A stretch of 64,000 nucleotides of DNA from Castor canadensis (lineage: Eukaryota > Chordata > Mammalia > Rodentia > Castoridae), in assembly GCF_047511655.1 (NCBI RefSeq), contig NC_133394.1, positions 55,894,501 through 55,958,500 of the forward strand, read 5' to 3'. Within the stretch, counting starts at the first letter, position 1, and every line of letters begins with the position of its first letter. A program made the position numbers and the translations under genes. Positions 24,120 to 36,644 of this stretch are shown here, in pieces. The notes below the pieces were generated by a model. The model saw only the letters and a program-made list of their open reading frames with translations. It had not been told where the DNA came from and ran no database searches.

Positions 24120-25037
24120 CTGTCTAGTTACCTGGTGAGGAAAAGAAAACACAAGGAGAGATCTTGAACATCAAAAACATCAAGCCATCATTGCACACCT
24201 TCAGCCAGTTACCTGGCAATGGAAATGAAAACAAATACACTCTGGACCAAGCTTTAAGAGGTGCTCTAGAAGAAGAAAGTATAAATCATTCATCATGTGA
24301 AAATGTTTTAGCAGTTATTTCTCTTGCTGTTGGGGGAGAAACTGAAGCTTCGTGGTGAAGAGAACAGACTGTAGAGCTAGACTGCTGGATATTTGCACTT
24401 TGTATTGTTAGATGTTTTGGATTCTCTTCCTTTGGATCAGTGTGACAAAATATTCACTTTTGTGGAAAAAAGTGTTGCTACTTGAAAATCAAATACATTC
24501 TATTCTGCTGAGAAAAATTATTTACTATGTATGTGCAGTGATATCCTAATAAGATTATCTAAATCCCAGAAGACAGTCTTCTGTGGGAGAACTCAACTCT
24601 TTTTAACCAGTCTTTTTCCTCTATTTTTGAATTAAGGTCTTAATTTGCAAAATAAATTCAACCTGGAAATGCCACTGTCTTCAGTCCGAATGAGAAGGAA
24701 AGCACCCTTGCTCAGAAGCACACTGAGGATAGAGAAGAAGATATGGATGTAGAAGATAAAAAAGGAGATTATGAAGCTCCAACAACTTACTCCAATCTGA
24801 TCAATTACAACCTATATAGAAAATTCTGGTCACTTCAGGATTACTTCAGGTATCCAGTGCAATGCTATGAGAAGATTTCATGAAAGACTTGTCTTAAGTA
24901 TTCTGAGGACATTCTAGCTGTTTTTAAGAGGTATAAATTAAATGATACTCTGGTTTCCAGGAAAAAGATGGAAGAGTTGGAAACAGAAGGAGAACATGTA
25001 CCTTTTGCAAAATTTTTCGCAAGTGAAAAAGCAATGA
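24120..25037 (+). pseudogene. THOC1: THOC1 processed pseudogene, 3'-truncated
   Basis: Conceptual translation gives NIKNIKPSLHTFSQLPGN, then ALRGALEEESINHSSCENVL, matching the N-terminus of THO complex subunit 1 (human: NNKNIKPLLSTFSQVPG...EEEIINHSSCENVLAIISLA). It continues through LPLDQCDKIFTFVEK, NVEDREED-like acidic sequence, YNLYRKFWSLQDYFR and RKKMEELET to FAKFFASEKA near 25030, roughly codon 290 of about 657. Several THOC1 exons lie in one uninterrupted run, so it is a retrocopy. It has in-frame stops (for example TGA after SVAT, and TGA for the Trp of ISWKT) and small indels. THOC1 itself is a nuclear TREX/mRNA-export factor; this copy has no such role. The homology ends abruptly without a poly(A) tail. 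Confidence 0.92.
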
Positions 25038-25880
25038 CAGGTAAAATATAAGAAGAGAAAACCAAAACCCAAAATACAAAGCTGGACTTCCAGGAATAAA
25101 AAAATGTCTTCATGGACTAGCAATGTCAAGTAATGGAGGAAACTGAAGCCTTGGCCTGTTGGACTCAGTCCAAAGCAAGTGGTGGCACCAGAAGTTTGGC
25201 TGAAAAAAGAGACCAGATGTGTTTCAGGTGGCACTAAGGGCCTGAGCCAAATTCACTGATAGAAGCTGGAAAGTGGGTGGAATTTTACCAGCTTCTGAAA
25301 AGAAACCAGAAAAAATAATTTTAGTCTTCTTCCAATGGCTATGAATTTATGGAAAGTTGCAGGTCTAGGGATAACAAAGATGCAGCTTTGTGTGCATCTG
25401 TTGCCCACTGACTGGATACATGATATCCCCTATCATCTTATGAAATAGCTGCTCCAAAAGTACTTGGGCCTTGAGGTTCTGATGGAAGTTAATACAAAAT
25501 TGCTGCTAGACAGGGAAGGGTATACACAGAGAAGGTAATAAAGAAATTACCCCAAACCAAAGCTTCCCATTCAAACTTCTGATAAATTGAAACTCCAAAA
25601 TCTTTAAATAAATCCAGTGAAACATCACCCACAAAAATCACTGTTGGGATATATACATATATTTATTCCAGATGAAATATACAGTCTGACCAAGATTTTA
25701 TAAATGTTTTGGAGCCTCAGAAATAATTTGTGAGATGACATTCATTGAAAAATTGGAAAACAAAAACAGGCATAAATGCAGTAAGACAATCAAATATGAA
25801 AACTAATTGCAAGTCTTGAAAATGAAAAATAATGATGGTGAAAACCAGAGCATAACACACAGGACTAAACTACAGATTGA
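25038..25880. other. No recognised feature
   Basis: A-rich DNA following the abrupt end of the THOC1 copy. It could be diverged LINE sequence, but no clear match was seen. Confidence 0.4.
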
Positions 25881-26720
25881 ATCATGTTCAAAAGAAAACT
25901 AGAAAATCAAAGATAATGATGACAACTTCATCCAGAATGCAGCACAAAGAGATTTGTCTTTACTGAAATAGCAGTTGACAGCAATGGAACATAGTTTGAG
26001 AAATTCCAACAGCAATAAGATTTCAACAAAGAACAAAATGGAGGGAATGGCATAGAAACAATATTGAAAAGAACTGAAGGAAGTCTCAAGTTCTCAAATC
26101 ATATGCTACAACTACCAAGTAGAGTAAGAAAGATGTAACCACGTTTTAGTACAATATTGTGTAACTGTCAGGATATAGAGAAACTGGTAAAAGCCACTAC
26201 AGGTTAAAAAAGACAGAAACATGGGAAAGGAAAAGCTATTTGATTGTAAAATGTTTACAACTTTTATAGGTTATCAATACCAAAAGACAGTGGGGAGATA
26301 TTAAAGTACTGAGAAAAATAGCTGTGATTGTAGAATTTCATGCCCAGCTAAATGCATTCAAGACTGTGAATAATAATAAGTAAAACATTTCAATTCAAAG
26401 ACTATGAAAACCTACCACTCAATGACCCTCATTCTGAAAGAAAAACTACTAAAAGATGTTGTTCAGGAAGAATGATCCCACAAGAAAAGAGTAGAATACA
26501 TAAAGGAATGGTGAGTGCAAAAATTGAAAAGTAACACAATAATTTTATTGTTGACTATAAAAACAAAGTCAGAACAAGTGATTTTTAAATTATTGTGTAA
26601 TTTAACTGGATGACAGTAACAATATTGGATGGGAAAATAGGTGTTTAGTGAGTAATTTTAGCACACTGCAGATCTTGTAATCTTCAAAAGGAAGAAAAAA
26701 ACTCAGAAACATTGGACTTT
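25880..26720 (+). mobile_element. Old L1M/HAL1-type fragment
   Basis: Motifs in the right order for an old L1M/HAL1 ORF1-to-3' region are AAGACAGTGGGGAGATATTAAA, TAGAATTTCATGCCCAGCTAAA and CTACTAAAAGATGTTGTTCAGG followed by AAGAATGATC. Diverged and not coding. Confidence 0.7.
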
Positions 26721-27059
26721 GTATGTATGTTAAAAGGGTAACCACCAAAAGAAAAACAACATGTAGTTCTCAAACAGCAAAGAGATCACATGGAGGGTAG
26801 GGAAGAATGTAGACCATCTTATAAATTCAACAGGAGGCAGGAAGGGAAGACAAAAGGAACATAGAGTGAGGTAGAAATAAGTCTAAATTTATCACATAAT
26901 AGTAATGATGATCAGAATGAATTTTTAAAACTTGAACTATATTTACTAATTTAAATGAAACAAACACATGAACTCTTTGGTTGAACAAAGAATTCACAAC
27001 TTTCATTTTACCCAATGTAGAAGAGGAAAAAAACGTCCCAGAGCTCTTCCCTTTGCTTA

Positions 27060-27290
27060 AGAAGGAAGCTTCTTCAAACAAACAGGGCAAAATAGGTGAG
27101 GATGGGCATATGGGTATGATCAAAGTACTTTATACCCATGTATGAAAATAGAATAGTAAAACCCACAGAGTAATAGAAGGGGTGAATTTGATCAAAGTAC
27201 ATTATATTCATGTGTGGAAATATCACAATGAAACAGCTTTATACAATTAACATATGATAATTAAAAATAAAAACAAACAGAAAAAAATTT
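27060..27290 (+). mobile_element. 3' tail of an older rodent L1 family
   Basis: Two tandem versions of a TGATCAAAGTA(C/-)TTTATA... block of about 75 bp are followed by an A-rich end. The same motif in antisense is found at 34150-34220, next to L1 ORF2. Confidence 0.55.
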
Positions 27291-29610
27291 AGTTTTAGTA
27301 ATATGACTTCATCCCAATGATCCATGAAACTGTTTTATATGGCCATTTAATTTGAGACTTTGAGTTGTCCACAAATTGACCTTTGTCTCTTTATCCTTCG
27401 TATGGAGTGTTTACATGAAATTTGGGTCTTTATGGGATAATGGTGATATTGTGTTCATTTACTTCTAAAAATGAACACTCAAGTAAATTTATGTTTCTCT
27501 GTTCACTCAAGTAACTTCTGGGATCAGCATATTCACATGGAGGAATTTAGGGGCAGAAGAATGGTAGGGTAGAAAACTCAAGGACTTGTTCTACTTAGAT
27601 TAATAAAATGTATAAATCAATAAAAAGAGAAAAAATTCAAAAGGTTTATATAATTGAGAACATGGTAATTGTCTAAATGGAAATATTTATTATTAGATCT
27701 TGTACTACTGAGAGGCAGCTGGAAGAAGAGGCAAGGCATTAAAATTGATTCCCCCAAACTACTTTGGTGCTACTCATGGCGTTTTACTGTGTCAAACCAC
27801 ATGGTCTCTCCACTGAAAAATATGAGTAAAAGTTTCATTTTTATTTAATAAGCATTCATTCCTTTTTCTACTTTTATTAAAGGCTCTGTCCATTTACACC
27901 ACTACATGTTCTGGGTAATATAAAAATATATGCTTAGCCCTAACAAATTGCATCTCATAACTCCTTTCAAATGAGTCTTTTAAAATGGAAATATTAATCT
28001 AACCATACACAGTTTAGTTTTTATAATGAAATAGTCCCACAGGATGTGTTTCAGGAAATTGTTGGATTTTTTTATACCTCAAATCCATTATATAATAATA
28101 TTATGGAGGCACTGACTTTCCATAAATATTGAAATAAAATATCTAATATTTGGGGAGGGTAAATCAGTTACATAAATTCAACAAATAAAGCACAAAAGTT
28201 TTGGAGAAATGAAATCTCTTTTCACCTTATGAATAATAGACCCAAACTAACTGACTATGTTGAAGTATAGCAAGTGTAATGAAGTGTTTGAAGGCCTGCT
28301 GTGCACACCTGAAATCCAGCTGAGAAAGGAGGGTTGTGACTTCCAGGCCAACCTGGCTGCATAGCAAAACCTTGTCTTTAAAAAACAAAGTCAAAAAGGA
28401 GTTTAGTTCTATTTATCTTGTGTGTGGTAAACATTAAATTTTAATTTGAACACATTCCCATAAATTTTTAAAGAGATAAATGGCAAATATCAATGTTAAA
28501 TAGTCAGATGATTATTATACATTTCTGGTTTGCAGAATTGAATTTCAAGTTAAAATTTTCTCTCAGGCTAATAAAAAAGAGAAGATAGAGCATTTAAAAA
28601 AGAACATGAGGTTGAGACATTCTAGAGTTTTAAACTGAAAGGAACAGCACTTCTTTTTCTCGTGATACAAATTGCCCTCATGGTGAGGCCATATCTGATA
28701 AGAATGTGTCTCTCCCCCTAGCAGAGCAGCTATGCTGTGTTTCCCACCTACTAACTAGGTCAGTCCTCCTAAGGGCACTCAACTGACCACAAGTTTACTA
28801 CATTCGCAAAACTGAAGACTGCTTTTCCCCAGAACTGAAAGTATCACCTCTCTTTAGAAGCTTAGGACCCTTCCACTGAGTCACGATGTAAAAACACTGC
28901 TAAACTTGACTTTCAAACTGGAGAGTCATCTATTCTCTCTTCTTTAATTTCTGGAGAGTAAATGGAGAGATATGCTTAATTCCTGATGTTACTTTGACCT
29001 CTGATTGCTCAATTAAAATAACAAGCATTTGAAATTTTTGCTCTGGAAAAACTGCTGCAGTTATTATAGTTTAGTTTTATTTCAAGAAGACAAGAATTTG
29101 AAAATCTTAAATAACATTGAGGAATAAAGTAGTCACTGAACTAGAATTAGATCACTAACCCAGTTTATTTTTAATACTATATCTTCTACATAATGAAGAT
29201 CTGTTACCATGGTTCACATAGGATTGGATGAAAGTGTGGATGGTGAAATATCACTGTCTGCCTTACAGCTTTACAGGGTTATTTTTTAGACTATGGAGTG
29301 TGTCTAGGGAAATGGAGCTGAAAGTGCTTTGATGTCTAAATTCTACTGATAACTGTTAAAAAGAAAGTAACAGTAGAACAACCTATAGAAATAGTAGTGG
29401 AAGAGAGAGGATGTTTCAAGTAAAATACACAATTGACCTGATCTCGTCAAGCAAAATAAAATTGCAGCCATTTTTTAAGGAAAAAAATGGATGTTTTTAT
29501 TCTTCACTTTTCTTTTCATTTAAGTCCAAGTCTGAAGAATCCAAGGGTTTTTAGTCTGGCTGAATCTTGCAGTAATTCTCCTTCAAACGAAAAAGGAGAA
29601 AGTAATTCTC
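27291..29610. other. Mostly unassigned AT-rich DNA with one B1-like SINE
   Basis: A B1-like SINE (CTGTGCACACCTGAAATCC, then CCAGGCCAACCTGGCTGCATAG) lies on the plus strand near 28290-28390. No gene or other repeat was recognised in the rest. Confidence 0.5.
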
Positions 29611-29619
29611 CTTCAGTAA

Positions 29620-30180
29620 GGATTTAAGAAAACCAGTACCAATTGTTTTCACAGGAATGTGAGAAGGTGAAAGAAAGGGATGAGGATATAAAGCGATAAA
29701 GTCAAAGAAGGAAAGAAAAAGAGAATGATAGAGCATCAGTAATATCAAAAAATATAACATCTGTGAAGGTAGAGGATGAAAGGACATGGATTGAAAGCTG
29801 TGGAAAAGGGGGGAGGATAAGGAGTAAGGGAGAGTCAAGTATATGCACAGTGGGGATATATTAAGAAACCTTTTTGTACATCAACTTAAATATTAATAAT
29901 GAAAGATAGGACTGTAAAATAGATGCAGTGCATGGGGGAGGGTACTAGTGGGAGGAGGAGAGTGAATGAAGAAGATTAAGGTGAGGATATATGGTTGATG
30001 GGTTTCCTATACCTATATGAACTAGAATAAAGAAACCTCTTGCAATTGCTTTCAACGGGACAGGGAGGAGCTGAGGGGAAGAGATGATGAGGGTGGTATA
30101 TTGTAAGCCTAATCAGAATTGTCACTATGACTCCCCCCTGTATAACAAATATATCCTAATAAAAATTATAAAATTAAAAA
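29620..30180 (+). mobile_element. Purine-rich retroposon (L1 3'UTR-like), sense copy
   Basis: This stretch is homologous, in reverse orientation, to 43322-43862. Shared blocks are GTGAAGGTAGAGGAT near 29765, TTAAATATTAATAATGAA near 29887, AGATTAAGGTGAGGATA near 29975 and AAGAAACCTCTTG near 30033. It ends with an A-rich tail. It is probably an L1 3' UTR or a derived retroposon; no ORF was seen. Confidence 0.7.
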
Positions 30181-30479
30181 AAAAGAAAAGAAAAATATTT
30201 AAAGTAAGAACCAAAGACAAAAATAAATTGGTGATTTATTAAGCTAATCAATTTGGAAAGCAAAACAATGGAAGATCAACTACTAAGAACTTTCTTTTAA
30301 AGAACAACAAATAGAAATCGCAGGAATAAGAGTAGAGAAAAATATAGAAAGGAGATGAGAAATCCTTTAGCTCTTAAAGAGATAGAGATATTAATCTCTA
30401 ATGATTGTCCATGCTTCATAAGAACATGGAAAATTGAATTAATTTAATTTAATGAAAATTAATTAAAATTAGATCTTAA

Positions 30480-30622
30480 ATTTTATTTTAGACAGCCTTT
30501 CTGTATAGACTAGGTTAGACTTGAACTTATTCTGTGCCCCAGGATGGCTTCGAACTCACCATCTTTCTGTCTTAGCCTTCCAAATGCTGGGATAACAGTC
30601 ATGTACCATCATGCCAGCATTT
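30480..30622 (-). mobile_element. B1-like SINE
   Basis: The reverse complement begins with GCTGGCATGATGGTACATGAC and contains CCCAGCATTTGGAAGGC, both B1 landmarks. Confidence 0.75.
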
Positions 30623-31690
30623 GTATCTTCTTAATGAACTTAATTTCTTAAATTACAATGGCTTTCTGATCTTTGTGAAGAAACAAAATTCCATAATATA
30701 ACTCCATGCAACCCCTCCCTTAACTTTCAAACCATAGTATGAAATGAAAGGAATCAGAATGTCAAACCCCTTGAATGACAGAAAATTGAAAATTGTGCAT
30801 CTTAGCTCTACATACAATTTGGAAGTTAACCAAATTGTAGTAGAATTAATATTTGCTGTTGCATTTAAGTACATACACATTTTCCTAATTACAAAGTTTT
30901 AAAAAGTGAGCATATTTTAGGATAGAAAGGAGTTAGGGAAATCATACGAATAACTAGATTTACTCATCATTAGGAATTTATTGACTACCTAAGATGGGTT
31001 TTTGTTAGTACAGTGATGAGTAACTTAGTTGATGCTCAGAAAGTCCTTTCAGTGTAATAGGAGTGAAGAGAACAAATGAAAGAGTAGTAAGTCCGTGAGA
31101 AATTGGAAATCAAACAGACATGTTTGATAACTACATTTTTTTGCAATATTCAGATCCACAAATACAGACAAAAACTGCCCATTTTGAGAACTCCAACTAG
31201 GACAACCATGGAAAAAAAATTTTAAATGAGTTCAAGGGTCCCTTCCTTCCATCTCTGTGGATTTAAATTTAGAGATAATTGTTACAAAAGCAATGTCTAC
31301 CTTCTTTTAGTTTATTCTGCATTGCAAATTGTCCCTGTTATTTAATCCTTATAATCTTTTAAGGGATTGCTTTTTAATTGCTCTTCATAAATATTATATA
31401 TAATATATGTAAATATTTGTAAATACATATAATATATATAAAATTAAGGTGTATGACATGATGTTAATACATACAGTTAAATGATATCCAGACTGGAGTT
31501 ATGGATATTTAAAGTCCACTGGGTCAAAATGCTCTCATGTACTCCATCTCCAGGATCACTGTAATCACTGCTGCTGCTAAAGCCATGAATTCTGCTTTTA
31601 CTTGCGCTGGCTTTGGAAGACTTGGTGAACTCTAGATGACCCTGAAGCTATTTCTGACTCTGGGTGGAGAAGTGGTTCCTCAGTAACTCA
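30623..31690. other. No recognised feature
   Basis: AT-rich DNA with TA-rich runs near 31390-31440. No gene, and no repeat of a known family, was recognised. Confidence 0.5.
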
Positions 31691-31699
31691 GCAAAAACC

Positions 31700-31860
31700 C
31701 TGTGCTTGGTGCAATGTAAACTTGTGATTGGTTCATAAGCAAGGCCTGTGATTGGCAAAATACAAGGCTTATGATTGGTAGAACTGGAAGCTAAGGCTGT
31801 GATTGGTGGAATTACAATCCTACCAAAGCTATATAAGCAGGCTATGCGTTCCAGTCTTCT
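31700..31860 (+). promoter_or_regulatory. CCAAT-box cluster and TATA box (promoter-like)
   Basis: Four ATTGG (inverted CCAAT) boxes at 31727, 31751, 31774 and 31802 lie in degenerate 23-28 bp tandem repeats of the form GTGATTGG...AAGGCT. A TATATAAG box follows at 31830-31837. NF-Y boxes stacked at this spacing before a TATA element are typical of strong RNA polymerase II promoters. A start site would be expected near 31860. Possible alternatives are the promoter of an unannotated RNA, or the U3 part of an old solitary LTR; I saw no partner LTR and no retroviral genes nearby. Confidence 0.6.
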
Positions 31861-32190
31861 CTTCGGTTTGCTGCGTTGAAGGTGTTGTGATGTTGGGTCT
31901 TGTAAAAGGGTCTTCCAAGATGGTTTTTGCCTCCTTGTAGTCTTCATCATCGTTGAAACAGGTTTAACCAGTAATGCTAAGAGAAGATAAAACCCTACTT
32001 TGAAGCTTCAAGCATCAGACAGGAACTAGAAGGTGGTTGGAGAGTGACTTCCAAGGCTGTACAACCCCAGGACTCCAGGATATAAACGGGTGGATCCACA
32101 CAGCAACTATGAAGCAACTGAAGAATTTAAGACGTGGGAACAAAGACTGTGAAGGACTGTGAAAGTACTCAAAGGAGAAAGGCATTGGAG
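31860..32190 (+). other. Candidate first exon of an unidentified transcript
   Basis: The stretch downstream of the TATA box ends with GGCATTGGAG followed by GTAAGACC, a good 5' splice site at about 32191. No protein was recognised. It is proposed only because a TATA box, a plausible start and a donor follow one another; transcription is not shown by sequence. Confidence 0.3.
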
Positions 32191-33000
32191 GTAAGACCAG
32201 AGAAGACTGGAGTGTAGAAAGGGGTGAGGAAGCAAGGCTGGGTGGAAAGCTTTCCAGAGAGCTAACAAGGGTTAAGGGCCTAGGGTCCCGACACCCTAAG
32301 CTCCTGGGCTGTGATGCTAGTTATTGTGTGCAGGGCTGCGGACTCTGCAGGCCCAAAGCTCACTTTGACCTGAAGTGAGTCTCTAGTTTCAAAGGCTTGG
32401 AACCTTAAGCTTCTAGTTCTCAGGGTCTAGAGTTTTAAGCCCATAAGATATGAAGACTTGGCCCCAGGGTCTCCAAGGCCGCTGAAGTCCCAAATGTCTT
32501 TAGTAGCTTTTCTTTTTGATTGATCAAGCATTCAGTCTATGATGATACATTGATTTATTGCTTTTAATTATGTTTTGTCCATTTTATCACTTTTGTTCTA
32601 GAAATGTTTTACTTTTTTCGTTTTAACTTCATTTTTTATGACATTGAGAGGTCATGAAGAGTCCAAGCCTGTTTTGCAGAATGGTCCAATTGTTTCCTTT
32701 ATGATTAGATTCTGGTTAAATGGTAGAAACCCTGCATAACTGATTTGTCAGCAGATGAGAACATGGTGCACGTCCACACGTGTAAATTTGTTTCATTGTT
32801 AGTGTAATTGTTCTTATTTGGTTTAGGTGGTATTACCAGATTTTCCCATTGTACAGGTTCTTTCATAGTTTTTTAAGTATGAAATTTGTGGAGTGACACT
32901 TTGAGACAGTGTGACAATTGAGTAGCTCACTAACTTTTCACTCAGTGGTAGAATATACTTGAATCTTGTTGTAAAGTGGCAATTTCCATTTGTCTTTTTG

Positions 33001-33049
<49 letters not shown>

Positions 33050-33640
33050 GTCTCCTCTGACCCTGTGTCACATCACCCCGTGTGTGTGTGTATCTCCTTC
33101 CTGGTTGCCATGAGGTGAGCAGCTTTCATCTGCCATACCCTTCTGTTGTGACGTCCTGCATCACCAATGGCCTAAAACATAAAGCCAGTTAACCATGGAC
33201 CGAAACCTCTGAAATCTTGAGCTGAAATTGACCTTTCTTCCTTTATGTTGACTTTCTCATCTATTTTTGTCACAGAGATGAAAAGCTAATATAATTGTTA
33301 ATATCTATGATAGTTTACTCTTTTAACTTTACTTTGTTCTTTCTCCCTTCTTTCACTCCTTTCATCTTCCCATTTCCCTCCCTTTCTTTCATGTTGTTAG
33401 CACAATCATTTCCATAAAATTGTGGAGCCAAGGTCTTATTCTCTTGCTGGCTGCCAGATAGAAGGTACTGACACTTCTAAGAGGCTTCCTGGAGTATTTT
33501 TCTGCCAAGATACATTTTCCATGAGCCCTCTCACTACAGGCTGGCTTAATTCACCACCCCAAGAAGGAAGAAAAGCCTGTTTCTATTAGACAAGACAAGT
33601 GCTACTTGAGGATTAGGATAACTATGCAATTTCTCATGTA
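32191..33640. other. No recognised gene; one CT microsatellite
   Basis: Mixed unique-looking DNA. A (TC)n tract lies at about 33003-33045. Nothing else was recognised. Confidence 0.5.
33003..33045 (+). repeat. (TC)n microsatellite
   Basis: About 21 uninterrupted CT units, followed by a few CTGT variants. Confidence 0.95.
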
Positions 33641-33658
33641 TATTAAAATGCATTTGTG

Positions 33659-33817
33659 CACTTAACTGGCAGGGGAGATACCATGATCACGAATGTGATC
33701 CAGGTCGAGGCTTATCCATTGCACTCTAGATGTGCTGACCCTTGCGATTTCCTCAAATGTGGGAAACTTGACTGCATAATTTGTGGTAGTGGGGGACTGT
33801 GTTTGTGCTCTCCCCTT
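33659..33817 (+). pseudogene. RNU1: U1 snRNA retropseudogene
   Basis: The sequence follows U1 snRNA along its length: GGCAGGGGAGATACCATGATCA, GAGGCTTATCCATTGCACTC, TGTGCTGACCCTTGCGATTTCC, then the Sm-site region CATAATTTGTGGTAGTGGGGGAC and the 3' stem. It has an A-tail (about 33818-33830) and the 14-bp duplication AAAATGCATTTGTG at 33645-33658 and 33828-33841. That shows insertion by L1 machinery. The 5' end that pairs with splice sites is altered (CTTAACTGG in place of CTTACCTGG), several stem positions differ, and the copy carries no U1 promoter, so it should be inactive. Confidence 0.96.
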
Positions 33818-33929
33818 AAAAAAAAATAAAATGCATTTGTGAGTAAAAGGAATTAATAAATTCTTTGTAGCTTTTTTTCTTGTTGTGAACTGTGAAATTT
33901 GCAAAAGTTCATATGTCAGAGTTGAATTG

Positions 33930-35216
33930 ATCACCCCCCATCATTCTTCTTTATCCCCCCTCGACTCTGGAATAGTTTCAACAGAACTCATTTTCCTATT
34001 TTTATACATGAGTACGTAACATTTCCACCATATTCACCTCCTATATCCTTTATATCCTCCCTCCTTTCCAGTGCTTCCAACCCACAGACAGAACCTGTTT
34101 TACCTTTATGTCCTCGTTTTTTGAAAAAAAAAAGGCAATTTTGTTTGTTTAAGATATCTATACAGGGTGTTTCATAGTAACATTTCCATGTATATATGTA
34201 TTAAAACCTAAATTGGTTCATCCCCTCTTTTTTTTCTCCTTTCTACCTTAACACTCACCTTGAGTTAATACTTGTACATGGTGAAAGACATGGATCTAGT
34301 TTCAGTTTTCTGCATGCAGATAGGACCAATTCCCAGCAACATTTATTGAAGGGCCGTCTTTTCTCCATCAAATGGTTTGGGTGATGTCAAAAAATCAGGT
34401 GAGTATTGCTGGTGGATATGAATCTGAGTCTTCATTTCTGTTCAGATGGTCTTCCTGTATGTTTTTCTGCCAGTACCATGCAGTTTTTATTGCTGTGACT
34501 ATGAAGTAGAGTTCTAAGTTGGGTATTGTGACCTCTAGCATTGGCTATCTGTGGTCTTTCATGATTCCAAATGAACTTCAGGTTGATTTTTCAATCTCTG
34601 TGGTGAATGTCATTGGAATTTTGAGGGCAATTGCTTTTTGAACATGTAGATTGCTTTTGGTAATATAGTTATTTTCACAATCTTGATTCTGCCAGTCCAT
34701 GAGCATGGGAGATCATTCCATCTTCTGGAATCTTTGATTTCTTTTTCTTCAGTGATTTATAGTTTTCATTGTAGAGGTCGAGATCTTTCACTCCCTTTGG
34801 TAAGTGTATTCCTATGTACTATATTATTTTGGAGGCTATTGTAAATGGAACTGTTTTCCTATATTCTTTCTCAGTCTGCTTATTGTTGGTATATACAAAG
34901 ATTACTGAGTTTTGTGAATTTATTTTGTATCCTTCTACTTTACTGAAGGTGTTTATTTTCTTTTAGTGGAGTTTTCTGTGTCTCTTAGGTATAAGATCAT
35001 GTCATCTGCAAACAGGAATAGTTTGACTTCTTTGCTTTGTATTTGAATTATTCTTATTACTTCTTCCTGTCTTATTGCTCTAGCTAGTAATTCTAAGACT
35101 GTTGAATAAGAGTAGAGAGTAGAACCTTTGCCTTGTTCCTGACTTTAGAAGAAAGTGTTTTAATTTTTCGCTATTTAGTGTGATGTGGCTATAGGTTTGT
35201 CATATATAGCCTATAT

Positions 35217-35264
<48 letters not shown>

Positions 35265-35830
35265 CTTAACTTCCTTCTATTCTTAGTTTTATCATGAAAG
35301 AATGTTGAATTCCTGAAGGGTTTTTCTGCATCTATTGAGATGATCACGTGGTTTTTGCCTTTGCTTCTATTAATATTCTGTATTACATTTAATGATTTGC
35401 ATATGTTGAACCATCCCCTCATCCCTGGGATAAAACTGACTTGGTCACGGTACATGAACTTTTTGATATGTTGTTGAATTCAGTTCACAGTATTTTATAG
35501 AGGATTTTTGCATCTAATCTCATTAAGAGATTTGCCCATAATTCTTTTTTTGTTGTGGCTTTGTCCAGTCTGGGGATAAGTGTAACACTGGCTTCATAGA
35601 ATGGTGTTCTCAATGTATTCCTTCCCTTGCTATTTCATGGAAAAGATTGAGGAGTGCTGAGTTTATTTCTTTAAAGATCTGGTTAATTCAGATATTTCTT
35701 TTTTGGGAGAGTCTTATTGCTACTTCAATTTCATTCCTTGTTATAGATATATTTAGATGATTTATATCCTCTTGGTTCAGTTTTGTCTGGTTATATATGT
35801 CTAGAAATTCAACAGAATGGAAAAAGGAAG
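33930..35830 (-). mobile_element. Older rodent LINE-1, 3' UTR and ORF2 C-terminal half
   Basis: Antisense: 33930-34255 resembles the L1 3' tail seen at 27.1 kb, and 34260-35800 is ORF2 read backwards, from the C-terminal region up to the early reverse-transcriptase region (QEDIN-type sequence near 35780). The [18 protein letters not shown] block lies near 35400. Many stops. A (TA)n tract at 35221-35262 has expanded inside it. Confidence 0.85.
35221..35262 (+). repeat. (TA)n microsatellite
   Basis: About 21 TA units inside the antisense L1. Confidence 0.95.
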
Positions 35831-36400
35831 TAACACATTTTTAATTAAATATGTTTATATATACATCTGTATCTACATAGATATAGATGATATAATTGTG
35901 CAGTTTTTTCCTTTTTATGGAAAGGAGTAGGTTTTCTCTGAGTTTAATGAGTACACTGTGTATTTCACTCTGATTTCTTATCTGGATGCTATCTCTTTTT
36001 AGAGTTGACATCTTGAGCTGTGTGGCAATCAGTGGTTCATGCTCTACTGGACAGGTTTTAGGGGATTACACTCAGGGTTCTTAATTCTAGGCTCTTCTTG
36101 AGGTTTGGGTAGTTGTGGTCAGCTTGTTTGTTTAGCCAGGTGATCTGAAGTGGTCCTGTAAGGAACTGATGTGTTACTTGTGGCGGTCCCTTCAGCATGC
36201 ATTCTAAGCCTGGGAGCTAGGATTAAGCCATTTGGCTTAATACTTTACTCTAGGAAGGCTTTTAGTTTCAGCTCACTATCAGGATTTCCAAGGTTGTAGA
36301 ATGTGGTTTGTCACACAGGATATGACTGGGCCTCCCCTACCACAAACAGGGAATGGCAGTGGAGAACTTGGTAGTGAAAACCTTACAAATCATTTTACCT
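35831..36400. other. No recognised feature
   Basis: Unassigned DNA between the old L1 and the first recognisable unit of the tandem array. The sequence TTTTACCTGAGTTTTGGA near 36397 already matches the array unit start at 39530. Confidence 0.5.
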
Positions 36401-36644
36401 GAGTTTTGGATACTGAATAACTGACTGACAAGTTATGTTTATGCTGTACATTGGCAGGAAAAAGCCAGGGAATCCTAGACTTGATTGACAAGTGTCTGCA
36501 TGCTTTCCTCTTCTTTGGCTTCCTCTTTAATCTGTGCATTTTTATAAAGAGTTTTAAAAATAAGTGCAGAAAGTTAGTTGAATTCATTCTTTGTACAATA
36601 GTGTATAAAGTTGAACAATGCATATGTGTTGGAATTTGTGGGGA

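Noticed and set aside
31500-31960. Solitary LTR
   Set aside because: TATA and CCAAT boxes are present, but I could not define matching ends, a target duplication or a partner LTR, so it is kept as a promoter-like segment.
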